A stretch of 64,000 nucleotides of DNA, from contig NZ_WFGV02000004.1 in the NCBI RefSeq assembly GCF_010095445.2, forward strand, positions 124,001-188,000, written 5' to 3'. The stretch's first letter is position 1. Every line of letters begins with the position of its first letter. The notes under the pieces were generated by a model. That model worked only from the letters and a program-made list of their open reading frames with translations, did not search any database and had not been told where the DNA came from. Shown here one piece after another: positions 36,873 to 45,064 of this stretch. Position numbers and translations under genes: made by a program. Source of the DNA: Pseudomonas sp. TNT3. Lineage in GTDB: Bacteria > Pseudomonadota > Gammaproteobacteria > Pseudomonadales > Pseudomonadaceae.

Positions 36873-38834
36873 ATGCCGACCTCGTCCAGCGCCTTTGCGC
36901 ACCTTTTCGAACCGTTGCAGTTGCGTGGAAAACGCCTGAAAAACCGCATCATGTCGAGCGGCCACGACACCTCGATGCCCACCGACAACCTGGTGAATGA
37001 TCAATTGATCGCGTACCACAAAGCACGAGCTGAAGGCGGTGCCGGGCTGATCGTGCTGCAGGTGGCCGGTGTGCATGACAGCGCCCGTTACACCTCCCAC
37101 GTGCTGATGGCCACCGATGACGCCTGCATCGAGGGTTACCGCAAACTGGCACAAACCTGTCATGAACACGGCACGGTGGTGCTGTCGCAGGTGTTCCATC
37201 CGGGGCGTGAAATCATGGAGTCCAGTGATGGCCTGCTGGCGGTGGCCTACTCCGCTTCAGCAGTGCCCAACGAGCGGTTTCGGGTGATGCCGCGGGCGCT
37301 GGATCAAGTGATGATCGACGAGATCGTTGCCGGTTACGGTGCAGCGGCAAAACGTCTGTATCAGGCCGGGATCGATGGCGTGGAAGTGGTCGCCAGCCAT
37401 GGTTATCTGCCGGCGCAATTCATCAACCCGCGGGTCAACCGTCGCACCGACGACTACAACGGCGAGCTGGAACAGCGCCTGCGTTTCCTGCGTGAAGTGA
37501 TTGCGTCGGTGCGCGCCAGCACCGACGAACAGTTCATCATCGGCCTGCGTATCTCCGCCGATGAGCGTGATCCCGAAGGGCTCACCGAGGACGAATCCCT
37601 GGCCGCCGTACAGTCGCTGCAACCGCTGCTGGATTACGTGCACATCGTCGCGGGAACCTCGGCGTCGCTGGGTGGTGCGGTGCACATCGTGCCGCCCATG
37701 GCCATCGAAGCCGCGTACCTGGCCAAGGAGGCGGGGACGTTCAAGGCCGGCCTGTCGATCCCGCTGTTCGTCACCGGACGCATCAATCAACCTCAGGAAG
37801 CCGAGTTGATCCTGGCGCGCGGTCAGGCCGACGTCTGCGGCATGACCCGCGCACTCATCTGCGACCCGCAAATGCCCAACAAGACCGACACTGGACATGT
37901 CGAGGATGTACGGGCGTGCATCGCCTGCAATCAGGCGTGCATCGGCCACTTCCATAAAGGTCTGCCGATCTCCTGCATTCAAGCCCCGGAGACCGGGCGC
38001 GAGCTGATCTTTGGCCAGCGGCAACCTACGGGACAGCGTAAACGCATCATGATTGCCGGCGGCGGACCTGCCGGGATGAAAGCCGCTGCCGTCGCCGCTC
38101 AGCGTGGGCACGACGTCACCCTCTACGAGGCCAGTTCGCAGCTGGGTGGCCAGGTTCTGCTCGCGCAGCTTCTACCCCGGCGCAGTGAATTCGGCGGCGC
38201 CAGCACCAACCTGCAACGGGAGATGGAATTGGCCGGCGTGCGCGTCGTGCGCAACACCCGTGTCGACCGGGCATTGGTGGAGCGCGAACGGCCCGACATG
38301 GTGATCGTCGCGACAGGCGCCGAGCCGTATTGGCCGGCCTTCGAACGCGGCGGCGAGTTGCAGGTGGTGGACGCCTGGCAAGTGCTGCGCGATGAGGTGC
38401 AGATCGGGCGTTCGGTGGTGGTGGTCGATTGGCGTTGCGACTGGATCGGCCCCGGCATTGCCGAACGATTGGTGCGCGCAGGGCATCAGGTGCAACTCGC
38501 GGTGAACGGCACTCACTGCGGGGAAAACCTGCCGCTGTATGTGCGCGATCAACTGGCAGGAGAACTGCACAAACTGGGCATTCCGATCACGCCGTACGCC
38601 CGACTGTATGGTTGCGACGACAACACCGTTTACCTGCAGCACACCGCCAGCGGCGAGCCGATGCTGTTCGAAACCGTCGACACACTGGTGCTCTGCCAGG
38701 GACATCAACCCGTCGATACCCTCGGCGCAGAACTGCAAGGCCTGGCGGAGATTCGGCGCATCGGCGACTGCCTTGCACCGCGCACCGCCGAAGAGGCGAT
38801 TTACGAAGGTTTGAAAGTCGCCTGGGAGCTTTGA
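36873..38834 (+). CDS. Old yellow enzyme/FAD-dependent oxidoreductase (2,4-dienoyl-CoA reductase/TMADH class)
   Basis: A 653-residue iron-sulfur flavoprotein in three parts: an FMN-binding TIM barrel (1-330, with V-E-V-V-A-S-H-G-Y-L-P-A-Q-F and N-R-R-T-D-D-Y-N-G), a 4Fe-4S cysteine cluster C-I-A-C-N-Q-A-C then a fourth Cys 12 residues later (about 346-365), and FAD/NAD(P) Rossmann domains (I-A-G-G-G-P-A-G-M-K-A-A; V-I-V-A-T-G-A-E-P). This is the layout of trimethylamine dehydrogenase, dimethylglycine demethylase subunit DgcA and FadH. The substrate is not evident. A GGAG lies ten bases before the ATG. The XRE-cupin gene follows after 70 bases. Confidence 0.85.
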   Translation: MPTSSSAFAHLFEPLQLRGKRLKNRIMSSGHDTSMPTDNLVNDQLIAYHKARAEGGAGLIVLQVAGVHDSARYTSHVLMATDDACIEGYRKLAQTCHEHGTVVLSQVFHPGREIMESSDGLLAVAYSASAVPNERFRVMPRALDQVMIDEIVAGYGAAAKRLYQAGIDGVEVVASHGYLPAQFINPRVNRRTDDYNGELEQRLRFLREVIASVRASTDEQFIIGLRISADERDPEGLTEDESLAAVQSLQPLLDYVHIVAGTSASLGGAVHIVPPMAIEAAYLAKEAGTFKAGLSIPLFVTGRINQPQEAELILARGQADVCGMTRALICDPQMPNKTDTGHVEDVRACIACNQACIGHFHKGLPISCIQAPETGRELIFGQRQPTGQRKRIMIAGGGPAGMKAAAVAAQRGHDVTLYEASSQLGGQVLLAQLLPRRSEFGGASTNLQREMELAGVRVVRNTRVDRALVERERPDMVIVATGAEPYWPAFERGGELQVVDAWQVLRDEVQIGRSVVVVDWRCDWIGPGIAERLVRAGHQVQLAVNGTHCGENLPLYVRDQLAGELHKLGIPITPYARLYGCDDNTVYLQHTASGEPMLFETVDTLVLCQGHQPVDTLGAELQGLAEIRRIGDCLAPRTAEEAIYEGLKVAWEL

Positions 38835-38904
38835 GCCTGTTTTATACTCCGGGGCTTTTACACGCAGGCTCGCGCGCGAGCCTCACCCCGGTTCGGAGCA
38901 CGCC

Positions 38905-39522
38905 ATGAGCAACAGCAGCAAGATGCCGCCTGCCCGCAGCGCGCCCACACAGGACAGCTCCCCGGCAGAGCCGCAGTTCCTGGGTACGCGCATTCGCGGC
39001 CTGCGCAAACGCCGGGGCATGACCCTGGCCGAACTGGCGCAGATGAGCGAACTGACGGCGGGGTACATCAGCCAGCTTGAACGCAATCTGGCGTACCCCT
39101 CCATCCCTGCCCTGTTCAACATTGCCCGCAGCCTGGGCGTGACCATCCAGTGGTTCTTCGCCAGCGAGGCCAACACCGCACCCGAGGACAACGGCGTCGT
39201 GGTGCGCAAGAACACGCGAATGAGCGTGCATTACGAAGACGGGATTGTTGATCAGTTACTGACGCCGCAACCGAACCGGCAATTGGAGATGCTGCACTCA
39301 CGTTTTCCGCCCGGCACTTACAGCCAGCAAAGTTACAGCCATGAAGGTGAAGAAGCTGGGTATTTGCTGTCGGGGATTTTTGAGTTGTGGGTGGGGGAAC
39401 GGCATTTTCAGTTAAGTGAGGGAGATAGTTTCAGTTTTTCCAGTCAGGAGCCCCATCGGTACGGCAATCCTGGGGAGGTGGATGCGGTGGTGATTTGGGT
39501 GATTACGCCGCCTACGTTTTGA
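38905..39522 (+). CDS. XRE-family regulator with C-terminal cupin
   Basis: A 205-residue regulator: HTH_3 domain (about 32-86; G-M-T-L-A-E-L-A-Q-M-S-E-L-T-A-G-Y-I-S-Q-L-E-R-N) and a small cupin (about 130-200; H-E-G-E-E-A-G-Y-L-L-S-G). PuuR-type regulators of this form respond to small amines or organic acids. It follows the oxidoreductase gene and probably controls it. A terminator lies 21 bases past the stop. Confidence 0.87.
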   Translation: MSNSSKMPPARSAPTQDSSPAEPQFLGTRIRGLRKRRGMTLAELAQMSELTAGYISQLERNLAYPSIPALFNIARSLGVTIQWFFASEANTAPEDNGVVVRKNTRMSVHYEDGIVDQLLTPQPNRQLEMLHSRFPPGTYSQQSYSHEGEEAGYLLSGIFELWVGERHFQLSEGDSFSFSSQEPHRYGNPGEVDAVVIWVITPPTF

Positions 39523-39543
39523 AGCGGTGGATGCAATGGAGAG

Positions 39544-39577
39544 GCCTCGAAGCTTTGTTAGTTTCGGGGCTTTTTTT
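39544..39577 (+). terminator. Rho-independent terminator after the XRE-cupin gene
   Basis: Stem GCCTCGAA (39544-39551) pairs, with one G-T pair and a slight arm imbalance, with TTTCGGGGC ending at 39570, followed by seven T. Confidence 0.85.
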
Positions 39578-39641
39578 AGATGGGGGAACGAAGTTTTTTC
39601 CTACAGTCACTTCCTGATTTTTCCGAACTACTGGCGGGAGT

Positions 39642-39701
39642 TTATTTAACACTTAAGATCTGCGATAGCCCACGAGATCCTAATGATTCACTGTTAAATA
39701 A
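39642..39701. repeat. Inverted repeat in the hcp leader
   Basis: TTATTTAACA (39642-39651) is exactly reversed and complemented by TGTTAAATAA (39692-39701), 40 bases apart and ending 24 bases before hcp. It could form a leader stem-loop or be a two-site operator. Confidence 0.6.
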
Positions 39702-39725
39702 TTATCACGACAAGGACAAAAGGAA

Positions 39726-40214
39726 ATGGCATTTGACGCGTACCTGAAGATAGAGGGGATTCCCGGTGAAGCTCTGGATGAGCAGCATAAGGACTGGATA
39801 GAAACTACAGGTTACAGCTTTGGCACCCATCAGAGCACTTCGGCTACCGCAAGCTCTGCGGGAGGGGCTTCCTCAGGTAGAACGACCGTCACCGATTTAA
39901 CCATTACCAAGCTTCTGGACAAATCCAGCTGCAAGCTGATCGAAGCCAGCTGTGCAGGCGAGCACCTTAAAGAAGTAGTTTTGTCCCTACACAGGGCGGG
40001 CGGAGATAAATTAAAATATTTTGAGATCACACTTGAAGAAGTGATTATTTCAAATTACTCGCAAGTTGCGAACGATGGCGTCCCAACCGAAACGATCAGC
40101 TTGAACTATGGGCGTATCAAAACGACTTACACTCAGCAAAAACGAGCGGATGGCGCTGGGGGAGGTAACGTCGCAGGTGGTTGGGACCGAATCAATAACA
40201 GAAAATATTCCTGA
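39726..40214 (+). CDS. hcp: Hcp family type VI secretion tube protein
   Basis: A 162-residue Hcp with the family start M-A-F-D-A-Y-L-K-I-E-G-I-P-G-E-A and the central L-T-I-T-K-L-L-D-K-S-S and L-H-R-A-G-G-D-K-L-K-Y-F-E-I-T-L stretches. Hcp forms hexameric rings stacked in the T6SS tube and can carry effectors in its lumen. No sheath, baseplate or VgrG gene lies in the window, so this is an orphan copy. AAGGAA precedes the ATG. The effector-like gene begins 11 bases after its stop. Confidence 0.93.
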   Translation: MAFDAYLKIEGIPGEALDEQHKDWIETTGYSFGTHQSTSATASSAGGASSGRTTVTDLTITKLLDKSSCKLIEASCAGEHLKEVVLSLHRAGGDKLKYFEITLEEVIISNYSQVANDGVPTETISLNYGRIKTTYTQQKRADGAGGGNVAGGWDRINNRKYS

Positions 40215-40225
40215 GGCGTTAATTT

Positions 40226-41200
40226 ATGTCTGAGGTTTACAGCTTTATCAATCCACGAGTGCAACCCTATTCGTATTTGAAATCGAATCTACAGCTTGAC
40301 AAATATACACGCGCGAAATTCGATATTCTGAACGCGCACATCTTCAATACCGTGGTATTGCCGGGTGAGATTGTAATTATTGGGGATAACTCGACCCCGT
40401 CTTGTACCACTGAAGAAGCTTTTTATATGCGAAAAGCTTCTGAGTCTCATATCGCACTAATGACAAACGGAATGCAGAGTGATGGCTTCTTAATTGAAAA
40501 CCACCAATTTTTGACTAAAATTCTCGGCTACTCTTCACTTGGTATTGGTACGGTAGGTGGTGCATGGAGCAAACACCTTGAGGGCATCCAGAGCACCCTG
40601 CTCGATATTGAAGCAGCGCATAAAGATCACCTGAGAAGTCGCACAAAACAAAGTCGAGATGATTTCTACTCAAGGCGCAGGGTGCTGTTTGACAAACTCG
40701 ACAGCCAACTGAAAAGTTTTGGGGGCTATGGTTCAGGGATGCGGAACCAAGGTCCGATCAAAAATATGCTTGGGATCTCGACCAAGAGCTTTTTACATAA
40801 GGGAATCATCGCGGGTTACGCGGACACCATCAGCGGTGTGGCGAAAGCTTCCAGCCTGATAAAAAATGGCACATACCTGGGGATTGGGTTAAACGTCGCA
40901 GCGGCTGGAACTTCAATCTACGCAGCTTGCTCCAGCGGACGAGAACAAGAGTGCCGAAAGGCCAAATATACGGAGGGGGGTAAGTTGGCGACAGGTATTG
41001 GTCTTGGAATGCTTGGTGGCACAGTCGGAAGCGCATTGGCTATTTCTGGTTGCGCCGTTGCATTTAGTCCCGTCACATTCGGAGGTAGCATTTTCGTCTG
41101 CGCATTGGTTGGCGGAGGTTTAGGAGGCTGGGCGGGAGGCGAATATGGCGGCAGAAGCGGAGAGTTTATCGGCGATATTATCTATGAGTACTCCCAATGA
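40226..41200 (+). CDS. Putative Hcp-delivered T6SS effector with glycine-zipper segments
   Basis: A 324-residue protein I cannot assign to a characterised family, though similar genes downstream of hcp come to mind from other pseudomonads. An N-terminal part includes V-V-L-P-G-E-I-V-I-I-G-D and C-T-T-E-E-A-F-Y-M-R, a middle helical region follows (about 90-170), and the C-terminal ~110 residues are hydrophobic and glycine-rich (G-I-G-L-G-M-L-G-G-T-V-G-S-A-L-A; G-G-G-L-G-G-W-A-G-G-E-Y-G-G). Glycine zippers are known in membrane-inserting toxins, so pore formation is a reasonable hypothesis. No signal peptide. The stop overlaps the start of a small membrane protein gene (ATGA). Confidence 0.75.
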   Translation: MSEVYSFINPRVQPYSYLKSNLQLDKYTRAKFDILNAHIFNTVVLPGEIVIIGDNSTPSCTTEEAFYMRKASESHIALMTNGMQSDGFLIENHQFLTKILGYSSLGIGTVGGAWSKHLEGIQSTLLDIEAAHKDHLRSRTKQSRDDFYSRRRVLFDKLDSQLKSFGGYGSGMRNQGPIKNMLGISTKSFLHKGIIAGYADTISGVAKASSLIKNGTYLGIGLNVAAAGTSIYAACSSGREQECRKAKYTEGGKLATGIGLGMLGGTVGSALAISGCAVAFSPVTFGGSIFVCALVGGGLGGWAGGEYGGRSGEFIGDIIYEYSQ

Positions 41201-41574
41201 GCAGCAGCTTAACGTTAGTTATTGCCGGTATATTTATAATGACTGGACAAATCTCTTCAGTTATCTGGATCATCATCTCTGCGCACAAATTAACTGGACT
41301 AGCAGAAAACCACTTAAAAAAAAGCATATTCGTAGAGATCAATCGAAAAAGCTTTGAAAGTTTTGGAATTTTTGGAAAAGTCATCAGATACGGTCCGATA
41401 GCTCTGATGTTTTTAGCACCTAAATTTTTTGAGAGACGCGGGATGATCGACGCAAATGAGTTATCGAACATGCCGATCAACCTCAGAAACAAGCTTTTAC
41501 TGCCGTGGATCGTCGGCATAGTATTTGCGATCGCTCTTTTTGCGTTTCCGTATATTGGAAAAAACCTTACATAA
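41197..41574 (+). CDS. Small inner-membrane protein, probable immunity partner
   Basis: A 125-residue protein with an N-terminal helix (about 5-28; L-V-I-A-G-I-F-I-M ... V-I-W-I-I-I), a possible middle one (66-78) and a C-terminal helix (100-120; L-P-W-I-V-G-I-V-F-A-I-A-L-F-A). Start-stop overlap with the upstream gene and membrane location suit an immunity protein against a membrane-targeting effector. AT content is high, as in the two genes before it. No known domain recognised. Confidence 0.65.
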   Translation: MSSSLTLVIAGIFIMTGQISSVIWIIISAHKLTGLAENHLKKSIFVEINRKSFESFGIFGKVIRYGPIALMFLAPKFFERRGMIDANELSNMPINLRNKLLLPWIVGIVFAIALFAFPYIGKNLT

Positions 41575-41923
41575 ACTACTAAAAGGGACGGAGCCGTGAA
41601 TTACCAGCGCAAAAATGGGACTGATCTATTTTTCGCCAGCACCCAGGCCCAGTCTACCCCCGTTTTAACCCGGCGAAGCCAGTGAGTGTAGCTGTGACGA
41701 GGCGCGGAAATCGCAACGATCGCGGGGAACGAAAGCTCATTAACTTGTTTAGTTGCTGAGCTTTTTTTGTTTAACTCTATGGCGAACGCTAGTTTCGTCT
41801 GACATCCACTTCCTGATTTTGCTGATAGCCGGACATAACTAATATTTGCCTCTAAGCTCAGAAACGTTTGGGGCTGAACGGCCCTGGCATTAACATCTAT
41901 TTGAACTCGAAAGGAGTTTCATC
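41575..41923. other. 349-bp intergenic region with terminator and repeat
   Basis: No convincing gene. It contains a terminator (41732-41768) and a second copy of CACTTCCTGATTTT at 41807-41820, first seen at 39608-39621. Short open frames around 41596-41685 and 41678-41758 carry no recognisable domain and may be decayed coding sequence. Confidence 0.5.
41732..41768 (+). terminator. Rho-independent terminator after the hcp-effector-immunity module
   Basis: AAAGCTCA (41732-41739) pairs with TGAGCTTT (41757-41764) around a 17-base loop and runs into a T tract. Confidence 0.75.
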
Positions 41924-42130
41924 ATGGCTAGAGACAAGGCGAAAGACGACAAGTACTTTAACTGCACTCAGAACCACGAGGCCGATTACGTGGCGGGGCT
42001 TTATCCTCATGCGAAAGAACAGGTCAAAACTTTCCTCGCGTCGGCGTGCGAGAAAAAAACCCTGAATAACTCCACCCACAAAGAGGTTTACGACCTGATC
42101 AAAAAGGAACTGGGTCACTCGCAGCCGTAA
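41924..42130 (+). CDS. Conserved small hypothetical protein
   Basis: A 68-residue, charged protein (M-A-R-D-K-A-K-D-D-K-Y-F-N-C-T ... N-S-T-H-K-E-V-Y-D-L-I-K-K-E-L-G). AAAGGAG lies before the ATG. Similar short proteins occur in many pseudomonads as I recall; the function is unknown. It has two cysteines and no membrane segment. A perfect 12-bp hairpin follows its stop. Confidence 0.7.
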   Translation: MARDKAKDDKYFNCTQNHEADYVAGLYPHAKEQVKTFLASACEKKTLNNSTHKEVYDLIKKELGHSQP

Positions 42131-42144
42131 GCTTTAAGATCCAA

Positions 42145-42173
42145 GTGAAGCTGCTCTGATCGAGCAGCTTCAC
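42145..42173 (+). terminator. Perfect 12-bp hairpin after the small gene
   Basis: GTGAAGCTGCTC (42145-42156), loop TGATC, complement at 42162-42173. No T run follows on either strand, so it may act as a processing or weak termination hairpin. Confidence 0.5.
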
Positions 42174-42183
42174 CCTGTGGATT

Positions 42184-42375
42184 CTAGATTTCCTTCACCG
42201 GGGTCTGACCGTGAGTCCCGATGATCAAGTTGATGGCATGCACGCAGTCAGCCTTATTGATATACGACTCCCCGCTGGCAATCGTTTCGTGGTTACCCGC
42301 CCTCAAACGCCACCGCCACTGACCCATGCCAGTTTTTTCGGTGCCCCGGGTTTGCCTGTAAATCTCAAAATACAT
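42184..42375 (-). CDS. DUF1508 (YegP-like) protein
   Basis: A 63-residue single-repeat DUF1508 protein: M-Y-F-E-I-Y-R-Q-T then W-R-W-R-L-R-A-G-N-H-E-T-I-A-S-G-E-S-Y and K-A-D-C-V-H-A-I. YegP-type proteins are small, stress-associated and of unclear role. Convergent with the 68-residue gene. Confidence 0.82.
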   Translation of the reverse strand: MYFEIYRQTRGTEKTGMGQWRWRLRAGNHETIASGESYINKADCVHAINLIIGTHGQTPVKEI

Positions 42376-42585
42376 TGCTCGCTCCTTGCGATTGCTGGTG
42401 AAGACAGATGTGTGATCTGCGAAACCAGAGTAGATGAAGATTTTTCCGGGTAGCGGGTTTCAGTGTCAGGGGATGTTTCTTGAGACCAGGATTGATTGCT
42501 TGGGAGAACAAGGGCTACGAGCGTGGCTGAATCAGGAAGCGCGAAGAGGAATCTTTCCTTTGGAACGCGCTGATTTTTCGTACGG

Positions 42586-43203
42586 TCAGGAGATATCAGC
42601 GGGTCGTGGAAGTGATGCGATCATTCGATCAAAGACTGCCACCGCGTACCGTTCATCAAGGTTCTTCAAAGCTGGCATTTCTGCAGGAAAACCGAATTGC
42701 ACTCTGCCGGGAAGTACTGCATCCATCGCTGAGTACCAGGTCAACAGCGTTTGTTGGAGGCGCACGTGTAACTCGAATCCACTCCGGCGGCGTGTGGTGT
42801 CGGCTTTGGCTCGCTCGCGCGCGAGCTGAGGATCGATGCTGCCAACAATGTAACAGTCAGCAAAGCCAATACGCCCTTGTGCGAACGTTTCCCTCGTGGC
42901 ATCCAACTCAAATTGCCAGTCGCGCTCGCTCGCCTCGCCGATCTGCCAAAGACACCAAATGTAGTGGAGTTTGAGGGGGTCGCTGTCACACAAAGCCCAC
43001 GAAGAAACGTGTTCCATGGCGAGCGCCTTTTGCCAGCGCTCCACGTTTCGTTCGGCCCAAAAAGTGGCAGTTCCTACGGGATCCCTTTTTCGATCCGGCA
43101 CATCTTCAAAACGGCCGTTTTCAGGAACAACCTGCTGCCCTCCATGCTTGGCGCACCAAGTGGTTTTCCCGCTGGCGCTGATACCTTCAACAACCAAAAT
43201 CAT
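42586..43203 (-). CDS. P-loop kinase-like protein
   Basis: A 205-residue protein with a Walker A motif at the N-terminus (V-E-G-I-S-A-S-G-K-T-T) and a later basic stretch A-D-T-T-R-R-R-S-G that could be a lid. It has the size of a nucleoside/nucleotide or small-molecule kinase; the substrate is unknown. The ATG at 43203 puts the P-loop near residue 7 as expected. The frame stays open upstream through tRNA-Ser, which is certainly not coding. It is in the accessory stretch beside the tRNA. Confidence 0.72.
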   Translation of the reverse strand: MILVVEGISASGKTTWCAKHGGQQVVPENGRFEDVPDRKRDPVGTATFWAERNVERWQKALAMEHVSSWALCDSDPLKLHYIWCLWQIGEASERDWQFELDATRETFAQGRIGFADCYIVGSIDPQLARERAKADTTRRRSGFELHVRLQQTLLTWYSAMDAVLPGRVQFGFPAEMPALKNLDERYAVAVFDRMIASLPRPADIS

Positions 43204-43342
43204 CGTGACAACTACTCCGTTAATTGCGCGAGCTTTGTGAGTGTTCAAGTATGGGGCTTGCCTGATTTTTTGCGTCAGGCACTGTGCGTTAGCATCATCC
43301 TTGATTTGTAGGCGCGCATTAGAACTGCAGCCTCGGAAAACG

Positions 43343-43378
43343 AAAAAGCCCCGTAACTTTTCAGCTACGGGGCTTTTT
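43343..43378 (-). terminator. Rho-independent terminator after tRNA-Ser
   Basis: A 13-bp arm (43343-43355) and its complement (43366-43378) around a 10-base loop, flanked by A5 and T5; lies 9 bases past the tRNA 3' end. Confidence 0.9.
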
Positions 43379-43386
43379 CTATGTAA

Positions 43387-43476
43387 TGGCGGAGAGATAG
43401 GGATTCGAACCCTAGGTACCGGTGAAGGTACAACGGATTTCGAATCCGTCCCATTCGGCCACTCTGGCATCTCTCC
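43387..43476 (-). tRNA. tRNA-Ser (anticodon CGA)
   Basis: A 90-base gene read on the minus strand from 43476. Acceptor GGAGAGA pairs with TCTCTCC, then G-CCA encoded at the 3' end (CCA = 43387-43389). The anticodon stem ACGGA/TCCGT encloses TTCGAAA, anticodon CGA at 43440-43442. The long variable arm and the T arm GGTTCGAATCC are present, as expected for serine tRNA. Confidence 0.95.
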
Positions 43477-43559
43477 AACGGCGCGCATCATAACAACACT
43501 TTTGCCGGAAGCGAACCCCCTAAGCGAAATATTTCTGTGCTATCAGATGCTTGCGTCGA

Positions 43560-44273
43560 TTACAGCGGTACGCCCAGACGGTTGGCGACTTCTTCGTAGG
43601 CTTCGATGACGTCACCGAGGCCCTGACGGAAGCGGTCCTTGTCCATTTTCTTGCCGGTGGCCTTGTCCCACAGGCGGCAGCCGTCCGGGCTGAATTCGTC
43701 GCCCAGGACGATGGAGCCGTCGCTGAACACGCCGAATTCGAGTTTGAAGTCGACCAGCAGCAGGCCGGCGTCGTCGAACAGTTTGTTCAGGACTTCGTTG
43801 ACCTTGAGCGACAGTTCTTTCATGCGAACCAGTTGCTCGGCGGTGCCCCAACCGAATGCCACGACGTGGGATTCGTTGATGAACGGGTCGCCCTTGGCGT
43901 CGTCCTTCAGAAACAGTTCGAAGGTGTAAGGGTTGAGCTTCATGCCTTCTTCGACGCCCAGGCGCTTGACCAGGCTGCCAGCGGCGTAGTTACGCACGAC
44001 GCACTCGACCGGGATCATGTCGAGCTTTTTCACCAGGCATTCGTTATCGCCCAGCAGTTTGTCGAATTGGGTCGGCACGCCGGCGGCTTCGAGTTTCTGC
44101 ATGATGAAGGCGTTGAACTTGTTGTTCACCATGCCTTTGCGGTCGAGCTGTTCGATGCGCTTGCCATCGAACGCCGAGGTGTCGTTGCGAAACAGCAGGA
44201 TCAAGCGGTCAGCGTCGTCGGTCTTGAAAACCGATTTGGCTTTGCCGCGGTAGAGTTCTTCACGTTTTTCCAT
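43560..44273 (-). CDS. purC: Phosphoribosylaminoimidazole-succinocarboxamide synthase
   Basis: A 237-residue SAICAR synthetase, usual length. [16 protein letters not shown] gives the ATP-binding start; [13 protein letters not shown] and L-V-D-F-K-L-E-F-G and [13 protein letters not shown] are the family signatures. It ligates aspartate to CAIR in purine synthesis. It follows the MBL hydrolase gene by 28 bases in the dapA-bamC-MBL-purC order found in pseudomonads. Confidence 0.97.
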   Translation of the reverse strand: MEKREELYRGKAKSVFKTDDADRLILLFRNDTSAFDGKRIEQLDRKGMVNNKFNAFIMQKLEAAGVPTQFDKLLGDNECLVKKLDMIPVECVVRNYAAGSLVKRLGVEEGMKLNPYTFELFLKDDAKGDPFINESHVVAFGWGTAEQLVRMKELSLKVNEVLNKLFDDAGLLLVDFKLEFGVFSDGSIVLGDEFSPDGCRLWDKATGKKMDKDRFRQGLGDVIEAYEEVANRLGVPL

Positions 44274-44301
44274 GATGGGCTCCGCTTGCTAAGTAGGTGG
44301 G

Positions 44302-45060
44302 CTAGGCGATATGTCGCCAGTCGAGCCCTGAATCTTGATCGGCCAGTTGCAGCCAGTCCGGATCGCACCCGAGGGTGTCGACAAAACATTGCCGGGCCAG
44401 CTGCGGCAGGTTGTTCTTGCTGCTCAGATGGGCCAGGACCAGGTGTTGCAGGCCTTGCCAGCCCAACTCGGACACCAGGAATGCCGCCTGGTGGTTGTTC
44501 AAATGTCCCAACTCCCCGCCTACCCGCTGCTTGAGAAAGTACGGGTAGTGACCGCGAGCCAGCATGTCACGGCAATGGTTGGACTCGATCATCAACGCAT
44601 CGAGGTCCCGATAGCCGTCCAGCACTTTGTTGCAGTACGAGCCCAGGTCGGTCAACAGGCCGAAGCGCCGCTCACCATCGCTGAAGACGTACTGCGTCGG
44701 CTCCTGTGCATCGTGGGCCACGGCAATGACGCCGATGCTCAGAGCGCCGATCTGCAGTTGCTCGCCGCCAGCCAGAAGGCCCGCAGGTTCAATCGGTTTG
44801 CGCATCCCGCGCAGGGTGCCGCGACTGAGGTAGACAGGCAGATTGTAACGCCGAGACAGTAAACCCACGCCATGCACGTGGTCGGCATGTTCGTGGGTTA
44901 CGAGTATCGCGCTCAGTTGCGCCGGGTTTACACCCAGGCGCAACAGGCGTTTTTCGGTTTCCCGAAGAGAGAAACCACAATCCACCAGCACATACGTGTC
45001 AGCGCTGGCGATCAGCGTGCCGTTCCCTTGGCTACCGCTGCCGAGAACGGCAAAGCGCAT
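44302..45060 (-). CDS. MBL-fold metallo-hydrolase (PhnP/YycJ-like)
   Basis: A 252-residue metallo-beta-lactamase-fold protein with V-T-H-E-H-A-D-H-V (the HxHxDH zinc motif, about 54-62), an early G-S-G-S-Q-G-N-G-T and a later N-H-C. Proteins of this class are phosphodiesterases or nucleases acting on nucleotides or DNA. It starts four bases after the bamC stop. Confidence 0.85.
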   Translation of the reverse strand: MRFAVLGSGSQGNGTLIASADTYVLVDCGFSLRETEKRLLRLGVNPAQLSAILVTHEHADHVHGVGLLSRRYNLPVYLSRGTLRGMRKPIEPAGLLAGGEQLQIGALSIGVIAVAHDAQEPTQYVFSDGERRFGLLTDLGSYCNKVLDGYRDLDALMIESNHCRDMLARGHYPYFLKQRVGGELGHLNNHQAAFLVSELGWQGLQHLVLAHLSSKNNLPQLARQCFVDTLGCDPDWLQLADQDSGLDWRHIA

Positions 45061-45064
45061 GTGA

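Noticed and set aside
41868..42065. 65-codon plus-strand frame overlapping the small gene at 41924
   Set aside because: Composition is unlike a real protein, the ribosome site favours the 41924 frame, and the latter has recognisable relatives.
39600..43480. Prophage or integrative element
   Set aside because: No integrase, phage structural gene or duplicated tRNA end was found; the hcp module alone explains the accessory character.
42586..43491. Longer 301-codon form of the P-loop gene
   Set aside because: The extension is read through tRNA-Ser and its terminator on the same strand; the P-loop falls at the expected N-terminal position with the ATG at 43203.
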